Assembly (NCBI GenBank): GCA_903847975.1
Contig: CAINFC010000244.1
Coordinates: forward strand, 1-51,690
Direction: 5' to 3'
DNA: 51,690 nucleotides
Source of the DNA: an uncultured Acidobacteriota bacterium
Lineage (GTDB): Bacteria; Acidobacteriota; UBA6911; CAINFC01
Shown: positions 17,429-27,800 of the stretch, one piece after another
Position numbering within the stretch: the stretch's first letter is position 1
Layout: every line of letters begins with the position of its first letter
Translations under genes and position numbers: made by a program
The notes under the pieces: generated by a model
Databases searched by the model: none
What the model was told of the DNA's origin: nothing
What the model saw: only the letters and a program-made list of their open reading frames with translations

Positions 17429-20400
17429 TCAGAAGATGTACTTCAGAGCAAACTGCAACTGGCGCATCGAGGTAGCCGTGCTGCGGATCTGTCCGAAGGT
17501 AGCGGCCGGCGTCTGTGTGCTGCTCCCCCATACCAATGTAGGATTGCCAAGAACCGGATGATTGGGGAAGTTGAAGGCCTCGAAGCGGAACTGCAGCTTC
17601 TGCTCCTCGTGGATGGTGAAGTTCTTGATCGCCGAAAAATCCCAGCTGAACTGCGAGGGCCCGACCAGAGCATTCCGCGCCAGGTTGCCGAACTCTCCGG
17701 CATTGGTGTTGCGGAAGGCCTTGATGTTGAACCACTGATCGGGGCTGCGCTGCCCCTTGCCCAGGTAGGGATCGCCGCCGACGTAGACCAGGCGGTTCTC
17801 GCCGAAGAGGCCCTGTCCGGTTCCGTCCCAGCCGGTGGTCAGGTTGAGAGGCCGCCCGCTCTGGGCGGTGACGATCGAACCGACCTGCCAGCCGCCGATG
17901 ATCTGGTTGACCACCGCGCCGCCCGGTCCTCCCAGGTTGTTGGCCAGCTTCTTGCCCTTTCCGAAAGGCAGCTCGTACATCACGGAGGCCACGAAGCGGT
18001 GCGGGGTGTTGTAGGCCGAGTAGCTGTATTCGCAGCGCAGACAGAGGCTGTTTACGGGGTAGATATCGGTGCTGTTGCCGCGGATGGCGCTGACCGTATC
18101 CAGCCCCTTGGACCAGGTGTAGCTGACCAGGCTGGTGAATCCGGTCGCAAAGCGCTGGGTCAGCTTGATGCCCAGGCCATTGTAGCTTCCGAAACCGTTG
18201 CCCTGCACCACCTGGAGCCAGGAGAATTCCGGAAAGGCACGGCGGGTGGCGATGGTGGTGGTTCCCGGTACCGCCGGATTCATGTTCTGCAGGCCCTGCA
18301 GCTTTTTGTGCAGCGCGCCGCTGTAGCCGACTTCCAGCGCGGTGCTCTTGCCCAGGGTTCGCTGAACATTGAACAGGTACATGTAGGAGTAGCTGGTGCC
18401 GACATCCGGCGATACGCCCCAGAGGGAGGGAGTGGAGAGCTGGGTGGGCTTGGAGACTCCGCCCAGGAAGTTCTGGTAGTTGTAGGGAATGGTAACGGAC
18501 TGGGTCAGGGCCGTTTTTCCGGCGATGCCGCGGACCAGGTCGAAGCGGGAGTTGGCGCTTTCCGCGGAGTAGAAAATGCCGACGCCGGAGCGGAAGGACC
18601 ATTCCGCCGAAGGGCTGTAGGCGATCCCGATGCGCGGCGCCCAGTTGTTCCAGTCGTTGTTGATCATCCGGTCGCCCATCCGTCCGTCGCGGGCGGTCTT
18701 GACGCCGACATAGCGGAAATCCTTGCCGTCGTAAAAGTCGCCGTTGCCGGTGCGGATGAAGGTGGGATGCAGGTTCATATCGGCCACCGGCCCGGTGACC
18801 GGGTTGGGAAGGTAGGGGACATAGAGGTTGACCAGGTTGCTCAGCTCATCGCGGAAGGGCTGGAAAAACTCATAGCGCAGTCCCAGGTTTACCGTCAGCT
18901 TGGGGGTGATGCGCCAGGTGTCGTCCACGTAAGCCGCGAAGTTGCTGTTGCGGAAGTTGGAGGCCGCCAGGTTCAGCGAGACGTCGATGCGGTACATGTT
19001 TCCAAGCAGGAAGTCCGCGGCGGAAAAACCGCCGACGTTGGTGGCGCTGCCGCTGCTGCTCAAAGTCTGGGACCGGCTGTAGGAGCCGTCGTAGCCGAAC
19101 ACCGGCCGGCCGAACTCGTTGCCGATCTGGTCATAGATGTCGTAGCGGTATTCGCCGCCCATCTTGATGGAGTGCTTCCCCTTGATCCAGGAGAAGTTTT
19201 CCATGACCTGGAAGATCTTGTCCTGGATGCGGAAGGGGCCGTTGGTTCCGTTGCCGATGGAACCCTGCATGCCGATCATGTCGCGCATGGTGGGAATCCC
19301 CCAGGTGTCGGGATCGGGGTACTTCATGGGAATGCCGACGTCTTCCACCACGTTCTTGATCCCGCCTAGCTCCTGGCCGATGATGTTCTTGAACTGGTTC
19401 AGGCCGAAGCGCAGTTCGTTGACCTTGTTATTGGAGAGCACCCGGGTATTGGAGACCATCCACTGCTTGGCCACGGAATCGAGAATCGTTCCGGACTGCC
19501 GGATCCCGGGAGTCACCGTGGATTCGCTGGTCCAGCTGAAACGGCCGGCCCACTGGGAGCTGGTGCTTTCGTTGAAATCCACCCGCTGGGTGAACTGGTT
19601 CTTGTCGATGGTGTTTTTGAGCGGGGTTTCATAGTTGATCTTGCCCCAGGCCACGTTGGAAATATTCGGGACCGCCCAGTATTCCAGCAGCTTCACGGAA
19701 ACCGGGTCGAAGCGCGAAGTGGGGATTTTGTTGCCCGCGAACGGCTGGCGGACCACCAGCTTGTTCCCTCGCGAATCGACCGGGCAGGCCGGCTGGGTGC
19801 CGGTGCCGCAGACCGTCAGCGGATCATAGATCGGAATCATGTTGCCGGCGGTGTCCACCAGGCCGCTGAAATCGCCGCCGCGCATGGCATTGGTCGGAAA
19901 TACTCCGGTCGCCTGATTCGTCTGGCGCTGCTTGAATCCCTCGAAGTTGGACATGAAGAACAGGCGGTCCTTGCCGTTGAGGATCTTGGGGATCCAGACC
20001 GGGCCGCCGGCCGTGAACCCGTACTGGTTCCAGCGGAAGGGGGCCTTGGATGGCTTGGTTCCCAGGAAGTCGTAGGGCTTGGCGTCAAACTGGCTGTTGC
20101 GCATGAATTCGTAGACCGAGCCGTGGAAGGCGTTGGTGCCCGACTTGGTGGATACGTTGATCTGGCCGGCGCCGCGCCCGAACTCCGCGGAGTAGATGCC
20201 GGTCTGCACCTTGAACTCCTGCAGGGCGTCGACGGAGGGCAGCAGGATATACAGGTTGAAGTTGATGTCGGTGTTTTCAATCCCGTCCAGCGTGTAGTGG
20301 TTCCAGGTGCCGCGGATACCGGATACGGAAATGTTCTGGCTGGCGCGATGGCCGCCCTGCCGCCCGTCCGCCTGACCCGGCGTGCTGAAGCCGTAGCTGA

Positions 20401-20902
20401 CGTTGGGGCTCAGCGCCACCAGCTGCAGAAAGTTGCGGCCGTTCAGGGGCAGATCGACGATCCGCTTGTTTTCGATTACCGTGCCCACGGTGGCATCGGA
20501 AGTGGAGAGCAGCGGTGCGGCGCTGGTCACCTCCACGGTGTCGGTGCGCTGCCCGAGCTGCATGGCAAAGTCGATCCGCGCCGACTGCTGCACCTGCAGC
20601 TCGATGTTGTTGCGGACCACGGTCTGGAACCCGGTCATTTCCACCTTGACCGAGTAGGTTCCGGGAACCAGGTTCGGGAAGGTGTAAATGCCGGCTTCGT
20701 TGGTAGTGGTGATGCGGGCTGCGTTGGTGCCCATGTTTGTTGCGGTTACGGTGGCCCCCGGGATAATCGCCCCGGTCTGGTCTTTGGCTACGCCGGCAAT
20801 TTCGCCGAAGGTTTGGGCCAGGGCGGTTCCCGCCAGGCCGTACAAGAAAAACAGAACGAAAAGTCCCACGATCGGGACCCGATGCATAAAGCTCTTATTC
20901 AT
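17429..20902 (-). CDS. TonB-dependent receptor, Oar-like (2)
   Basis: Outer-membrane transporter of 1157 residues: signal peptide 1-30, CarboxypepD_reg-like domain about 31-115, plug with LPLNGRNFLQLVALSPNV and YTLDGIENTD type motifs, then a barrel ending ...LKYIF. CAGGAG lies 7 nt upstream of the chosen start at 20902; a longer frame to 21025 is unlikely. The gene follows the Gfo/Idh gene by 59 bp. It is closely similar along its plug region to the receptor at 24840-28328, and both sit next to a Tat-type Gfo/Idh gene, so the two pairs look like divergent paralogues. Confidence 0.92.
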   Translation of the reverse strand: MNKSFMHRVPIVGLFVLFFLYGLAGTALAQTFGEIAGVAKDQTGAIIPGATVTATNMGTNAARITTTNEAGIYTFPNLVPGTYSVKVEMTGFQTVVRNNIELQVQQSARIDFAMQLGQRTDTVEVTSAAPLLSTSDATVGTVIENKRIVDLPLNGRNFLQLVALSPNVSYGFSTPGQADGRQGGHRASQNISVSGIRGTWNHYTLDGIENTDINFNLYILLPSVDALQEFKVQTGIYSAEFGRGAGQINVSTKSGTNAFHGSVYEFMRNSQFDAKPYDFLGTKPSKAPFRWNQYGFTAGGPVWIPKILNGKDRLFFMSNFEGFKQRQTNQATGVFPTNAMRGGDFSGLVDTAGNMIPIYDPLTVCGTGTQPACPVDSRGNKLVVRQPFAGNKIPTSRFDPVSVKLLEYWAVPNISNVAWGKINYETPLKNTIDKNQFTQRVDFNESTSSQWAGRFSWTSESTVTPGIRQSGTILDSVAKQWMVSNTRVLSNNKVNELRFGLNQFKNIIGQELGGIKNVVEDVGIPMKYPDPDTWGIPTMRDMIGMQGSIGNGTNGPFRIQDKIFQVMENFSWIKGKHSIKMGGEYRYDIYDQIGNEFGRPVFGYDGSYSRSQTLSSSGSATNVGGFSAADFLLGNMYRIDVSLNLAASNFRNSNFAAYVDDTWRITPKLTVNLGLRYEFFQPFRDELSNLVNLYVPYLPNPVTGPVADMNLHPTFIRTGNGDFYDGKDFRYVGVKTARDGRMGDRMINNDWNNWAPRIGIAYSPSAEWSFRSGVGIFYSAESANSRFDLVRGIAGKTALTQSVTIPYNYQNFLGGVSKPTQLSTPSLWGVSPDVGTSYSYMYLFNVQRTLGKSTALEVGYSGALHKKLQGLQNMNPAVPGTTTIATRRAFPEFSWLQVVQGNGFGSYNGLGIKLTQRFATGFTSLVSYTWSKGLDTVSAIRGNSTDIYPVNSLCLRCEYSYSAYNTPHRFVASVMYELPFGKGKKLANNLGGPGGAVVNQIIGGWQVGSIVTAQSGRPLNLTTGWDGTGQGLFGENRLVYVGGDPYLGKGQRSPDQWFNIKAFRNTNAGEFGNLARNALVGPSQFSWDFSAIKNFTIHEEQKLQFRFEAFNFPNHPVLGNPTLVWGSSTQTPAATFGQIRSTATSMRQLQFALKYIF

Positions 20903-20961
20903 TAATTTACTCCTGAAATTCATGGGTTCGAAACAAATCCGGGCCGGAAAGAATCGGTGGA

Positions 20962-22401
20962 CTATGCTTTTCCGAGGGCGCTCTTCAGCGCGGCATCCCA
21001 CGGGGCGCGATACGGCTTGGTGCACATGGCGGCGGCTTCCTTGTCGCCGATCACCTGCTCCTTATCCGGATCCCAGCGGATCTGCCGGCCGCCAAGGCGC
21101 AGGGAGAGATTGGCCAGGTTGCAGCAGACCGCCACCCGGTGTCCTTCCTCGATCCCGCACAGCGGCTGCTGCCGGCTGCGGATGCAGTCGATCCAGTTGC
21201 GCTCGTTCATGGCCATGGTGTCTTCTCCCCCGGTGCCGTAGCGGGCGTCGGATTCCACGCCGCCCTTGGAGGCCTGAATCCAGGGTGTCGGCTGGGTGTC
21301 GGTGTACACCGGGCCGCCGACCGGATGGCCGGAAAATTTGGGGATATCGTTGACCGGGTCGATTTTGTTTTCGGGGACGACCTGGTAGCCGCCGGCCAGA
21401 ATCATGGTTCCCTTGGTGCCGAAGTAGGCCTGGCCGCGGGAGGCGGCATCGCCGCGCATGGCGTTGGCTTCGCGGATGGCGTAATTCATAATCCAGCCGC
21501 CCGGGAAGGTCCAGATGGCATCCTGCGTGTCCGGCACCTCCCCGTCGTCCTCCATGGCCAGTCGTCCGCCCATGGACACCACCGAGGTCGGCCCCTTGGC
21601 CTTCATTATATAAAGGACCTGGTCGATGGTGTGTGCGCCAAGGTTGGTCATCTGGCCTCCGGAGTAGTCCCAGAACCATCGGAAGTGGTACAGGGCCCGG
21701 TGGGCGGTATAGGGCTTTTTCTCCGCCGGGCCAAGCCACAGGTCGTAGTCGAGATCGGCGGGAGGCTGTGCGACCGGCGTTTTGCCGAATCCCGGGTATA
21801 TGTTCCGGTAGGAGGCGATTCGGATGGAGTGGATTTTGCCGAGGACGCCGCTTTCCACGACCTTCCTGGCCTCGCCCACCCCTTTGCCGTGGCGCCGCTG
21901 GGTGCCGACCACCACAATTCGGTTGTACTTTTGGGCGGCCTGCACCATCCATTTTCCTTCGTCGATGAAGATTGTCAATGGCTTTTCGACATATACATCC
22001 TTGCCTGCCTGGCAGGCCATGATGGTCATCAGGGCGTGCCAGTGGTCCGGGGTGGCCACCAGGATGCCCTGGATATCCTTGTTGTCATACATTTTGCGGA
22101 AGTCGCTATAGCCTTTAGCGGCCGGATTTCCGATCAGCGCCAGGCCTTCTTCCACGCGGGGCTTGTAGACATCGCAAAGCCCGACCAGGTTGACGTCTTC
22201 AAATTTTTTCAGATCGACGATGTGCTGCTTGCCGATCAGGCCGTAGCCGATCACACCGATATTGACCCGCTCATTGGCGCCAAGCACCCGCGAGTAGGAG
22301 GCGGCGGTCATGGCGGCCGCGCCGACTTCACGTAGAAAGATCCGCCGCGGAGTTTTCCTTTCCGGGGTAGATCCTGAAGGAGGGTTATATGAATCCTGCA
22401 T
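20962..22401 (-). CDS. Tat-exported Gfo/Idh/MocA oxidoreductase (1)
   Basis: NAD(P)-dependent sugar oxidoreductase of 479 residues. TPRRIFLREVGAAA (17-30) is a twin-arginine signal. The Rossmann motif GYGLIG is at 52-57 and the family EKP motif at 139-141, followed by the NLGAHTID helix that carries the likely catalytic His. Exported Gfo/Idh enzymes such as glucose-fructose oxidoreductase keep their cofactor bound, which fits folded export by Tat. AGGAAAGG precedes the ATG at 22401. It heads the minus-strand cluster and is followed by a TonB receptor. Likely role: oxidise an imported sugar or glycoside in the periplasm. The substrate is unknown. Confidence 0.88.
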   Translation of the reverse strand: MQDSYNPPSGSTPERKTPRRIFLREVGAAAMTAASYSRVLGANERVNIGVIGYGLIGKQHIVDLKKFEDVNLVGLCDVYKPRVEEGLALIGNPAAKGYSDFRKMYDNKDIQGILVATPDHWHALMTIMACQAGKDVYVEKPLTIFIDEGKWMVQAAQKYNRIVVVGTQRRHGKGVGEARKVVESGVLGKIHSIRIASYRNIYPGFGKTPVAQPPADLDYDLWLGPAEKKPYTAHRALYHFRWFWDYSGGQMTNLGAHTIDQVLYIMKAKGPTSVVSMGGRLAMEDDGEVPDTQDAIWTFPGGWIMNYAIREANAMRGDAASRGQAYFGTKGTMILAGGYQVVPENKIDPVNDIPKFSGHPVGGPVYTDTQPTPWIQASKGGVESDARYGTGGEDTMAMNERNWIDCIRSRQQPLCGIEEGHRVAVCCNLANLSLRLGGRQIRWDPDKEQVIGDKEAAAMCTKPYRAPWDAALKSALGKA

Positions 22402-22555
22402 GACGTTTACCTTTCCTGTCTTAAGAAATTAAAAAAATCATAAAGCACGCCGGTTCATCATCAGGTCCTTGGCACTGCGGCTGGCTGGGCCCGGAGTGCC
22501 CGAAGCGAAGCGCGTTCCTGCGCGAATATCGCCTGGACCCCAGAATGATGCAGGC

Positions 22556-22584
22556 ATTGTACTGTGCCCGATGGGCAATATCAA
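22556..22584 (-). promoter_or_regulatory. Promoter-like boxes for the minus-strand cluster
   Basis: TTGATA (22579-22584) and TACAAT (22556-22561) on the minus strand are separated by 17 bp. The leader to the Gfo/Idh start would be about 150 nt. Confidence 0.4.
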
Positions 22585-22651
22585 GGCGGAGGATGGAAAG
22601 TTTTTCCCGAGGAGAAAAGCCGACGGATTGGTGGGAATCAAGTGGTTGTAG

Positions 22652-22752
22652 GGGCGCCTGGCAGGCGCCCTGGGAGAGCCAGCGGATGGATGAAAGCTAC
22701 CTTCAGAATGTTCGTTGATCCGCCGGGGCGCGCGCCGCACGCCCCGGCGGAT
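22652..22752. repeat. Family B palindrome pair
   Basis: The first palindrome has arms 22652-22659/22663-22670 and is followed by TGGGAGAG. The second has perfect 13-bp arms, 22718-22730/22740-22752. The arrangement (small palindrome, GGGAGAG, about 45-50 bp, larger palindrome) repeats that at 17310-17407. Confidence 0.7.
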
Positions 22753-22881
22753 TTCCCATTCATTTCGGGCAACCGTGCTGTGAATTCTATTGTTCCCCAG
22801 GAGTCGGGAGGATCAGCGGGGAAGATGCTGCGGCCCGAAAATTCCTTTCTTGTTCCGGAACAATTATGGCGGCCTGGCTAT

Positions 22882-22910
22882 TTGTTATTTCCTCGTTTCA
22901 TGGGTATGAT
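22882..22910 (+). promoter_or_regulatory. Promoter-like boxes for the plus-strand Gfo/Idh gene
   Basis: TTGTTA (22882-22887), 17 bp, TATGAT (22905-22910). Transcription would begin about 110 bp before the TTG start at 23027. Confidence 0.4.
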
Positions 22911-23026
22911 CCTTAGGTTCATTGCCGGGCCGGCCCGAGCCGGAAAAGAACGAATGACCTGGAAGCGGCTTCGAATGATGAGGAGCCCGGAGCCCGACAA
23001 ACATCACGTACCACGGAGGAGCCATT

Positions 23027-24442
23027 TTGAAACGAAGGGATTTTTTAAAAAACACAGGTTCCGGGGTTGCCGCCTTTTCTGCAACCTCAATGCAAAAAGT
23101 AATCGGAGCCAACGACCGGTTGCGGATCGGCTTGATCGGCTGCGGCGGACGCGGCAGCTTAGACGCCCGGTTGATGCGCGGCACTGCCGAGGACATCCAG
23201 GCGGTGGCACCCGAATGCTTCCATGACGGCCAATTGGATCCCCGTCTGGCGGCACCGCGCAACCTGGACATCGCGGCGCTTTGCGACGTGTATGCCGCCC
23301 GGATCGAGGCCGCCAAGAGATGGGCCCCGGAGGCCAGGACGTACAGCGATTTCAGGAAGCTGCTGGATAGTAAGGAAATCGATGCGGTGATTATTGCCAC
23401 ACCGGATCCCTGGCATGCGCCGATGGCCATTCTGGCCTGCGATGCCGGCAAGGATGTTTACCTGGAAAAGCCGGTGTTCTATCGCATCGGCGAAGGCAAA
23501 GCCATGATCGATGCGGTCCGCCGCAACAAGCGCATTGTCCAGATCGGTACGCAACACCGTTCCGCGGAGCATATCGCCGAAGCGGCCAGGATGGTCCAGG
23601 GCGGCAGGATCGGAGAAGTCCGATTCGTTCGCGTCTGGAACTACATGAGCATCGCCTGGGGGAACGCCCCTCTCCCGGACAGCGAACCGCCCGCTGATTT
23701 GAACTGGGATGCCTGGCTGGGGCCCAGCCCGAAGGTGCCCTTCAACCGGAATCGTTTGAATTACCGGTCCTTTATGGATTACACCAACGGCATCATCAGC
23801 GATTACGGCAACCATCGTTTCGATTCCGTTCACCAGATCATGGGGGACGAAATCCCGCTCACGGTGGCCTCTTCGGCGCTGCGCTTCAACCAGAAGCTGG
23901 CGGGCGATATCTACGACATGCAAACCGCCACCTACGAGTACAGGAACTTCCTTCTCAGTTACGAGGCCTGCAATTACAACGGGCATGGATTGGGCGGCCG
24001 AACAGCGGGCATGCGCTATTATGGGATGCGCGGTCCGGAAGATCGTCCGCACGGCATGGCCTTCTACGGCACCGAGGCCGCCTTGTTCGTGGATCGTATC
24101 GGGATGGAGCTTTACCCGGAACCCAAGCCTCCCGCGCCGGGAAGCGGGCGAAGGGGATTTGCCTGGGAGCCCCGGATGGAGAAGTTCAAGATGAACGAGG
24201 ACGAACCGACTCCCATGCACACCCTGCATTTCGCCGAATGTGTACGTGCCCGAAAGGATCCCTTTCCGAACATCGAAACCGGAATCCGCGCCACTACGGT
24301 CGCCTGCCTCGGCAACATCTCCTATTGGACCGGGCGTAAGCTGAAGTGGGATGCCGGGCAGCTCACTATCCCGGGCGATGCGGAAGCCAATCGCTATCTG
24401 AACCGCCCGTACCGCAAGCCGTGGGACCTGGTGAAGCTCTGA
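23027..24442 (+). CDS. Tat-exported Gfo/Idh/MocA oxidoreductase (2), TTG start
   Basis: NAD(P)-dependent sugar oxidoreductase of 471 residues. The start codon is TTG at 23027, supported by GGAGGAG 6 nt upstream and by the fact that it yields a textbook twin-arginine start (KRRDFLK at 2-8). GCGGRG (38-43) is the nucleotide-binding turn, LEKPV (146-150) the family motif, and SDYGNHRFD (near 260) carries the likely catalytic His. It is only distantly similar to the divergent Gfo/Idh at 20962-22401 and therefore probably acts on a different sugar. A TonB receptor follows after about 400 bp. Confidence 0.88.
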   Translation: MKRRDFLKNTGSGVAAFSATSMQKVIGANDRLRIGLIGCGGRGSLDARLMRGTAEDIQAVAPECFHDGQLDPRLAAPRNLDIAALCDVYAARIEAAKRWAPEARTYSDFRKLLDSKEIDAVIIATPDPWHAPMAILACDAGKDVYLEKPVFYRIGEGKAMIDAVRRNKRIVQIGTQHRSAEHIAEAARMVQGGRIGEVRFVRVWNYMSIAWGNAPLPDSEPPADLNWDAWLGPSPKVPFNRNRLNYRSFMDYTNGIISDYGNHRFDSVHQIMGDEIPLTVASSALRFNQKLAGDIYDMQTATYEYRNFLLSYEACNYNGHGLGGRTAGMRYYGMRGPEDRPHGMAFYGTEAALFVDRIGMELYPEPKPPAPGSGRRGFAWEPRMEKFKMNEDEPTPMHTLHFAECVRARKDPFPNIETGIRATTVACLGNISYWTGRKLKWDAGQLTIPGDAEANRYLNRPYRKPWDLVKL

Positions 24443-24839
24443 CAGGAACTCACGGCTTTCCGAGGCCAACGGATTCCTGCAGGGGCGCGCGGCGCACGCC
24501 CCTGCCTTTCGACCCCACCCTGTTCGGGTTGCGCACACACACAAAACCTTGACAGATTCAGATCCCTTTGGGTATAGTCCGAAAATCAGCCTTGACGCTG
24601 GCGCACAAGGAGCGGGAATATTATCAAGGCGAAAGTAGGGCGGCCGGGAACGGACCATTCGTTGATCGCCCGGCCCCATCTGTCCATCAGTTAGCATACG
24701 AATTTATCGGCTTCCGTTTCGGTTCTTTCGCAATCCCCGCAGGGGACACAGACGCAGGGAACACCAGATTCCGCCCGGACGATTTCGAAACATCCTCCGG
24801 TTCTTCCAAAAGTAAAAACATCGAATGCGAGGTAAGGGA
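24443..24839. other. Intergenic region with palindrome and long leader
   Basis: A family B palindrome (arms 24479-24487/24497-24505) follows the Gfo/Idh gene and may end its transcript. A promoter-like site lies at 24549-24578. About 260 nt of leader remain before the receptor gene; I see no known riboswitch in it, and no gene. Confidence 0.55.
24549..24578 (+). promoter_or_regulatory. Sigma70-like promoter for TonB receptor 3
   Basis: Perfect TTGACA (24549-24554), 18-bp spacer, TATAGT (24573-24578). It would give a leader of about 255 nt before the ATG at 24840, long enough for post-transcriptional control. Confidence 0.5.
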
Positions 24840-27800
24840 ATGAGAAAAATCCAATGTGTATTTCTGCTTGCCGTAGCTCTTTGTTTGCCGGTGGCCGCCC
24901 AGACGCTCGGCGAGATTGTCGGTGCGGTTACCGACAGCACCGGAGCGGTGGTGGTCGGTGCGCCGGTCACCATCACCAACACCTCCACCAACGCGGTTCG
25001 TAATGCCGTGACCAACGACGCCGGCCTCTATACGGTGCCGGGGCTGGTGCCGGGGCCCTATTCGGTGAAGATCGAAATGGCGGGCTTCCGGGTCATGACC
25101 AGCAGCCTCACTGTCCAGGTGCAGCAGACCGCCCGCGTCGATTTCGTATTGCAGGTCGGCCAGGTCACCGAGACGGTCGAAGTCAATGCCAGCGGCCTGT
25201 CTCTGGCAACCGAAAACGCCACCGTCGGCACGGTCATCGAGGAGAAGCGCATTGCGGACCTGCCGCTGAACGGACGCAACTTCTTCAGCCTGGTCGCCCT
25301 GAGCCCCAACGTGACCTATGGGTTTACGCCTGCTGCGCAGGCCAGCGGTCGCCTGGGAGGCACGCGATCCAATATCACCATGGCCCTGTCGGGGAGCCGC
25401 TCGACCTGGCAGAACTACACCCTGGACGGCATCACCAACACCGACATCGACTTCAATACGTACATCCTGCAGCCCTCGGTGGATGCCCTGCAGGAATTCA
25501 AGGTGCAGACCGGAATTTATCCTGCGGAGTTCGGCCGGGCCGCCGGCCAGGTCAACGTTTCCACCAAACCAGGCACCAACGAATACCACGGCTCTCTGGT
25601 CGAATTTCTGCGCAACGATAAGCTGGATGCCAGAGATTACGATTGGTCCTCGGCCAGCCGCAGCCCCACCAATCCTTCTCCCGGTAAAGCCCCCTACCGG
25701 CAGAACCAGTACGGCTACACCGTGGGCGGACCGGTGCGGATCCCCTGGCTGTACAATGGAACCAACCGGCTGTTCTTCATGTCCAACTGGGAGGGATATA
25801 AGAGCCGCAGAACTACCATGCAGTATGCCACGGTTCTGACTCCGGAAATGCGCAACGGCGATTTTTCTTCCATTCTGCCTTCGTATAAACTGGCCGATCC
25901 GCTCACGCGCACCGGGACATTCCCGAATATCACCCAACAATGGTTCCCGAATAACGTGATCCCCGCCTCACGTATCGACGCCAGTTCTAAGCTGTTGGCC
26001 AGCCGGTGGATGCCGCTGCCAAATCTGACCACGACGCCAGGATCGCTTCCTTATCGGAATTATCAGTACGGGCGGAGCGAGCCGGTCGACAAAGACACCA
26101 TCACCGAGCGTATCGATTTTATCGAGAGTTCGAGCTCCCAATGGTTCGGCCGCTACAGCTGGAACGGCGAAACTTCTTTTGCCGCACTTCCCAGCATGGG
26201 GCTGGATGATGGAAATACGCTGAACACCAAGGCCAGCCAGATCGTGATCTCCAACGTCCGGACTCTTTCGGCCACCAAGGTGCTCGAATCGCGCTTCGGC
26301 TATAACTCGCTGTTCAACAATATCACCCAGCAGCTGGCCGGCAAAGAGGATGTGAATGCCCTCATCAAATCGCCCCTGAAGGTGGAAGATCCGAATTCCT
26401 GGGGCATACCCAACATCAACTTCCAGACCCAGAACCTGACCTCTTTCGGCAACCCGACCAGCAGCCCGTTCCAGATCGACAATAAGTACTTCCAGTTCGT
26501 GGAGAACTTCTCCTGGATCGTCGGCAAGCACTCGCTGCGCATGGGGGGCGAGTACCGCTACAACAAATTTCCGCAGGTCGGCAACGAATTCCCCCGCGGC
26601 CAGTTCTATTTCAACAACCGTTACACCAATACCATTACGCCCACGGGTCCCAACTCCGCTTCCGAGAGCGGCGGGTACGTGGGGGCGGACTTCCTCATGG
26701 GCTACACGAACAACGCGATTGCCGCCGTATCGCTGGTGCAGTCCGATTTCCGCAGCAGCGAATGGGCGCTCTATCTCGACGACTCCTGGCGGGTGAAGCC
26801 GCGACTGACCCTCAGTCTCGGACTGCGGTGGGAAGTCGCTCAGCCGATGTACGATGCCCTCGGTCGCATGCCGAATGTTCAACTCCATTCCTGGCTTCCC
26901 AACGTCGCCAACGTGCAGGATCAGAGCCAGCATCCGGTGTATGTCCGTTCCGGCAGCAGCGGCGATTTTTACGAGGGAATTGCCTTCCGGCTCGCTCCCT
27001 ATTATTCCACGCAGAGCGTGAAGCCGGTCGGGACTCTTTATCCGCTGCAGACGGTGCGCGACGGACGGATGGGCAAGCGGCTGATCGACACCAATTACGG
27101 CGATTTCGCGCCGCGCATCGGCATCGCCTGGAGCCCTACCGACAAGTGGGCGGTGCGCGCCGGCTTCGGCATCTTTTACTCCATGGAGAGCAAGAACTCC
27201 ATTTTCGATATGAGCCGTGGAATGGGCGGTCGTACCGGATCCGTGGCGCCGAATACCTACGGAATTCCGACAATCACCTACTCGAATTTTATCGATACCT
27301 CCAAGCTTCCGGTCACCTTGCCCACCGGACTCACCTGGGGCGCCAATCAGCACCTGCCCGACAGTTCCAGTATGACCTTTGTTCTGAATGTCCAGCGTAT
27401 GCTCGGCAAAGCGACAACGGTTGAGGTAGGCTACACCGGGTCGCTGCAGCGCCATCTGCAGTACCTGACCAATATGAATCAGGGGATTCTCCACCCCAGT
27501 TTGTCGGCGGTGCAACGATTGCCCTACCCGGAATGGGGCGCTTCGGGAATCCAGTTTCTGATGGCCGATGGTATGGGGAGTTATCATGGGTTGGCGGGTA
27601 AGCTGACCCAGCGTTTCGGAACCGATCTGAGCACCCTGTTCTCCTACACCTGGTCCAAAGCCCTGGACACGGCCAGCAACATCCGCGGGCCGGCAAACGA
27701 CTTCTCGCCCCAGGATGCCCGCTGCCCGCTTTCCTGTGAAAAAGGCCCTTCGGCTTTCAACGTTCCGCAACGGTTCGTGGCTTCCATCCTGTACACGCTA

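Larger units (their letters stand above)
22402..23026. other. Divergent intergenic region between two Gfo/Idh genes
   Basis: This 625-bp stretch has no supportable gene. It holds promoter-like boxes for both directions (22556-22584 minus, 22882-22910 plus) and two family B palindromes at 22652-22670 and 22718-22752. The remaining sequence, including 22755-22880, shows nothing I recognise. Confidence 0.6.

Noticed and set aside
17282-19369. 695-residue plus-strand ORF opposite TonB receptor 2
   Set aside because: Antisense shadow; starts inside the family B palindromes and has no recognisable domain.
24578-24839. Possible riboswitch in the long leader of TonB receptor 3
   Set aside because: I could not recognise a conserved aptamer core (including the cobalamin box) or a paired terminator/anti-terminator; only the length is suggestive.
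25968-27770. 600-residue minus-strand ORF opposite TonB receptor 3
   Set aside because: Antisense shadow of a receptor with intact plug and barrel motifs.
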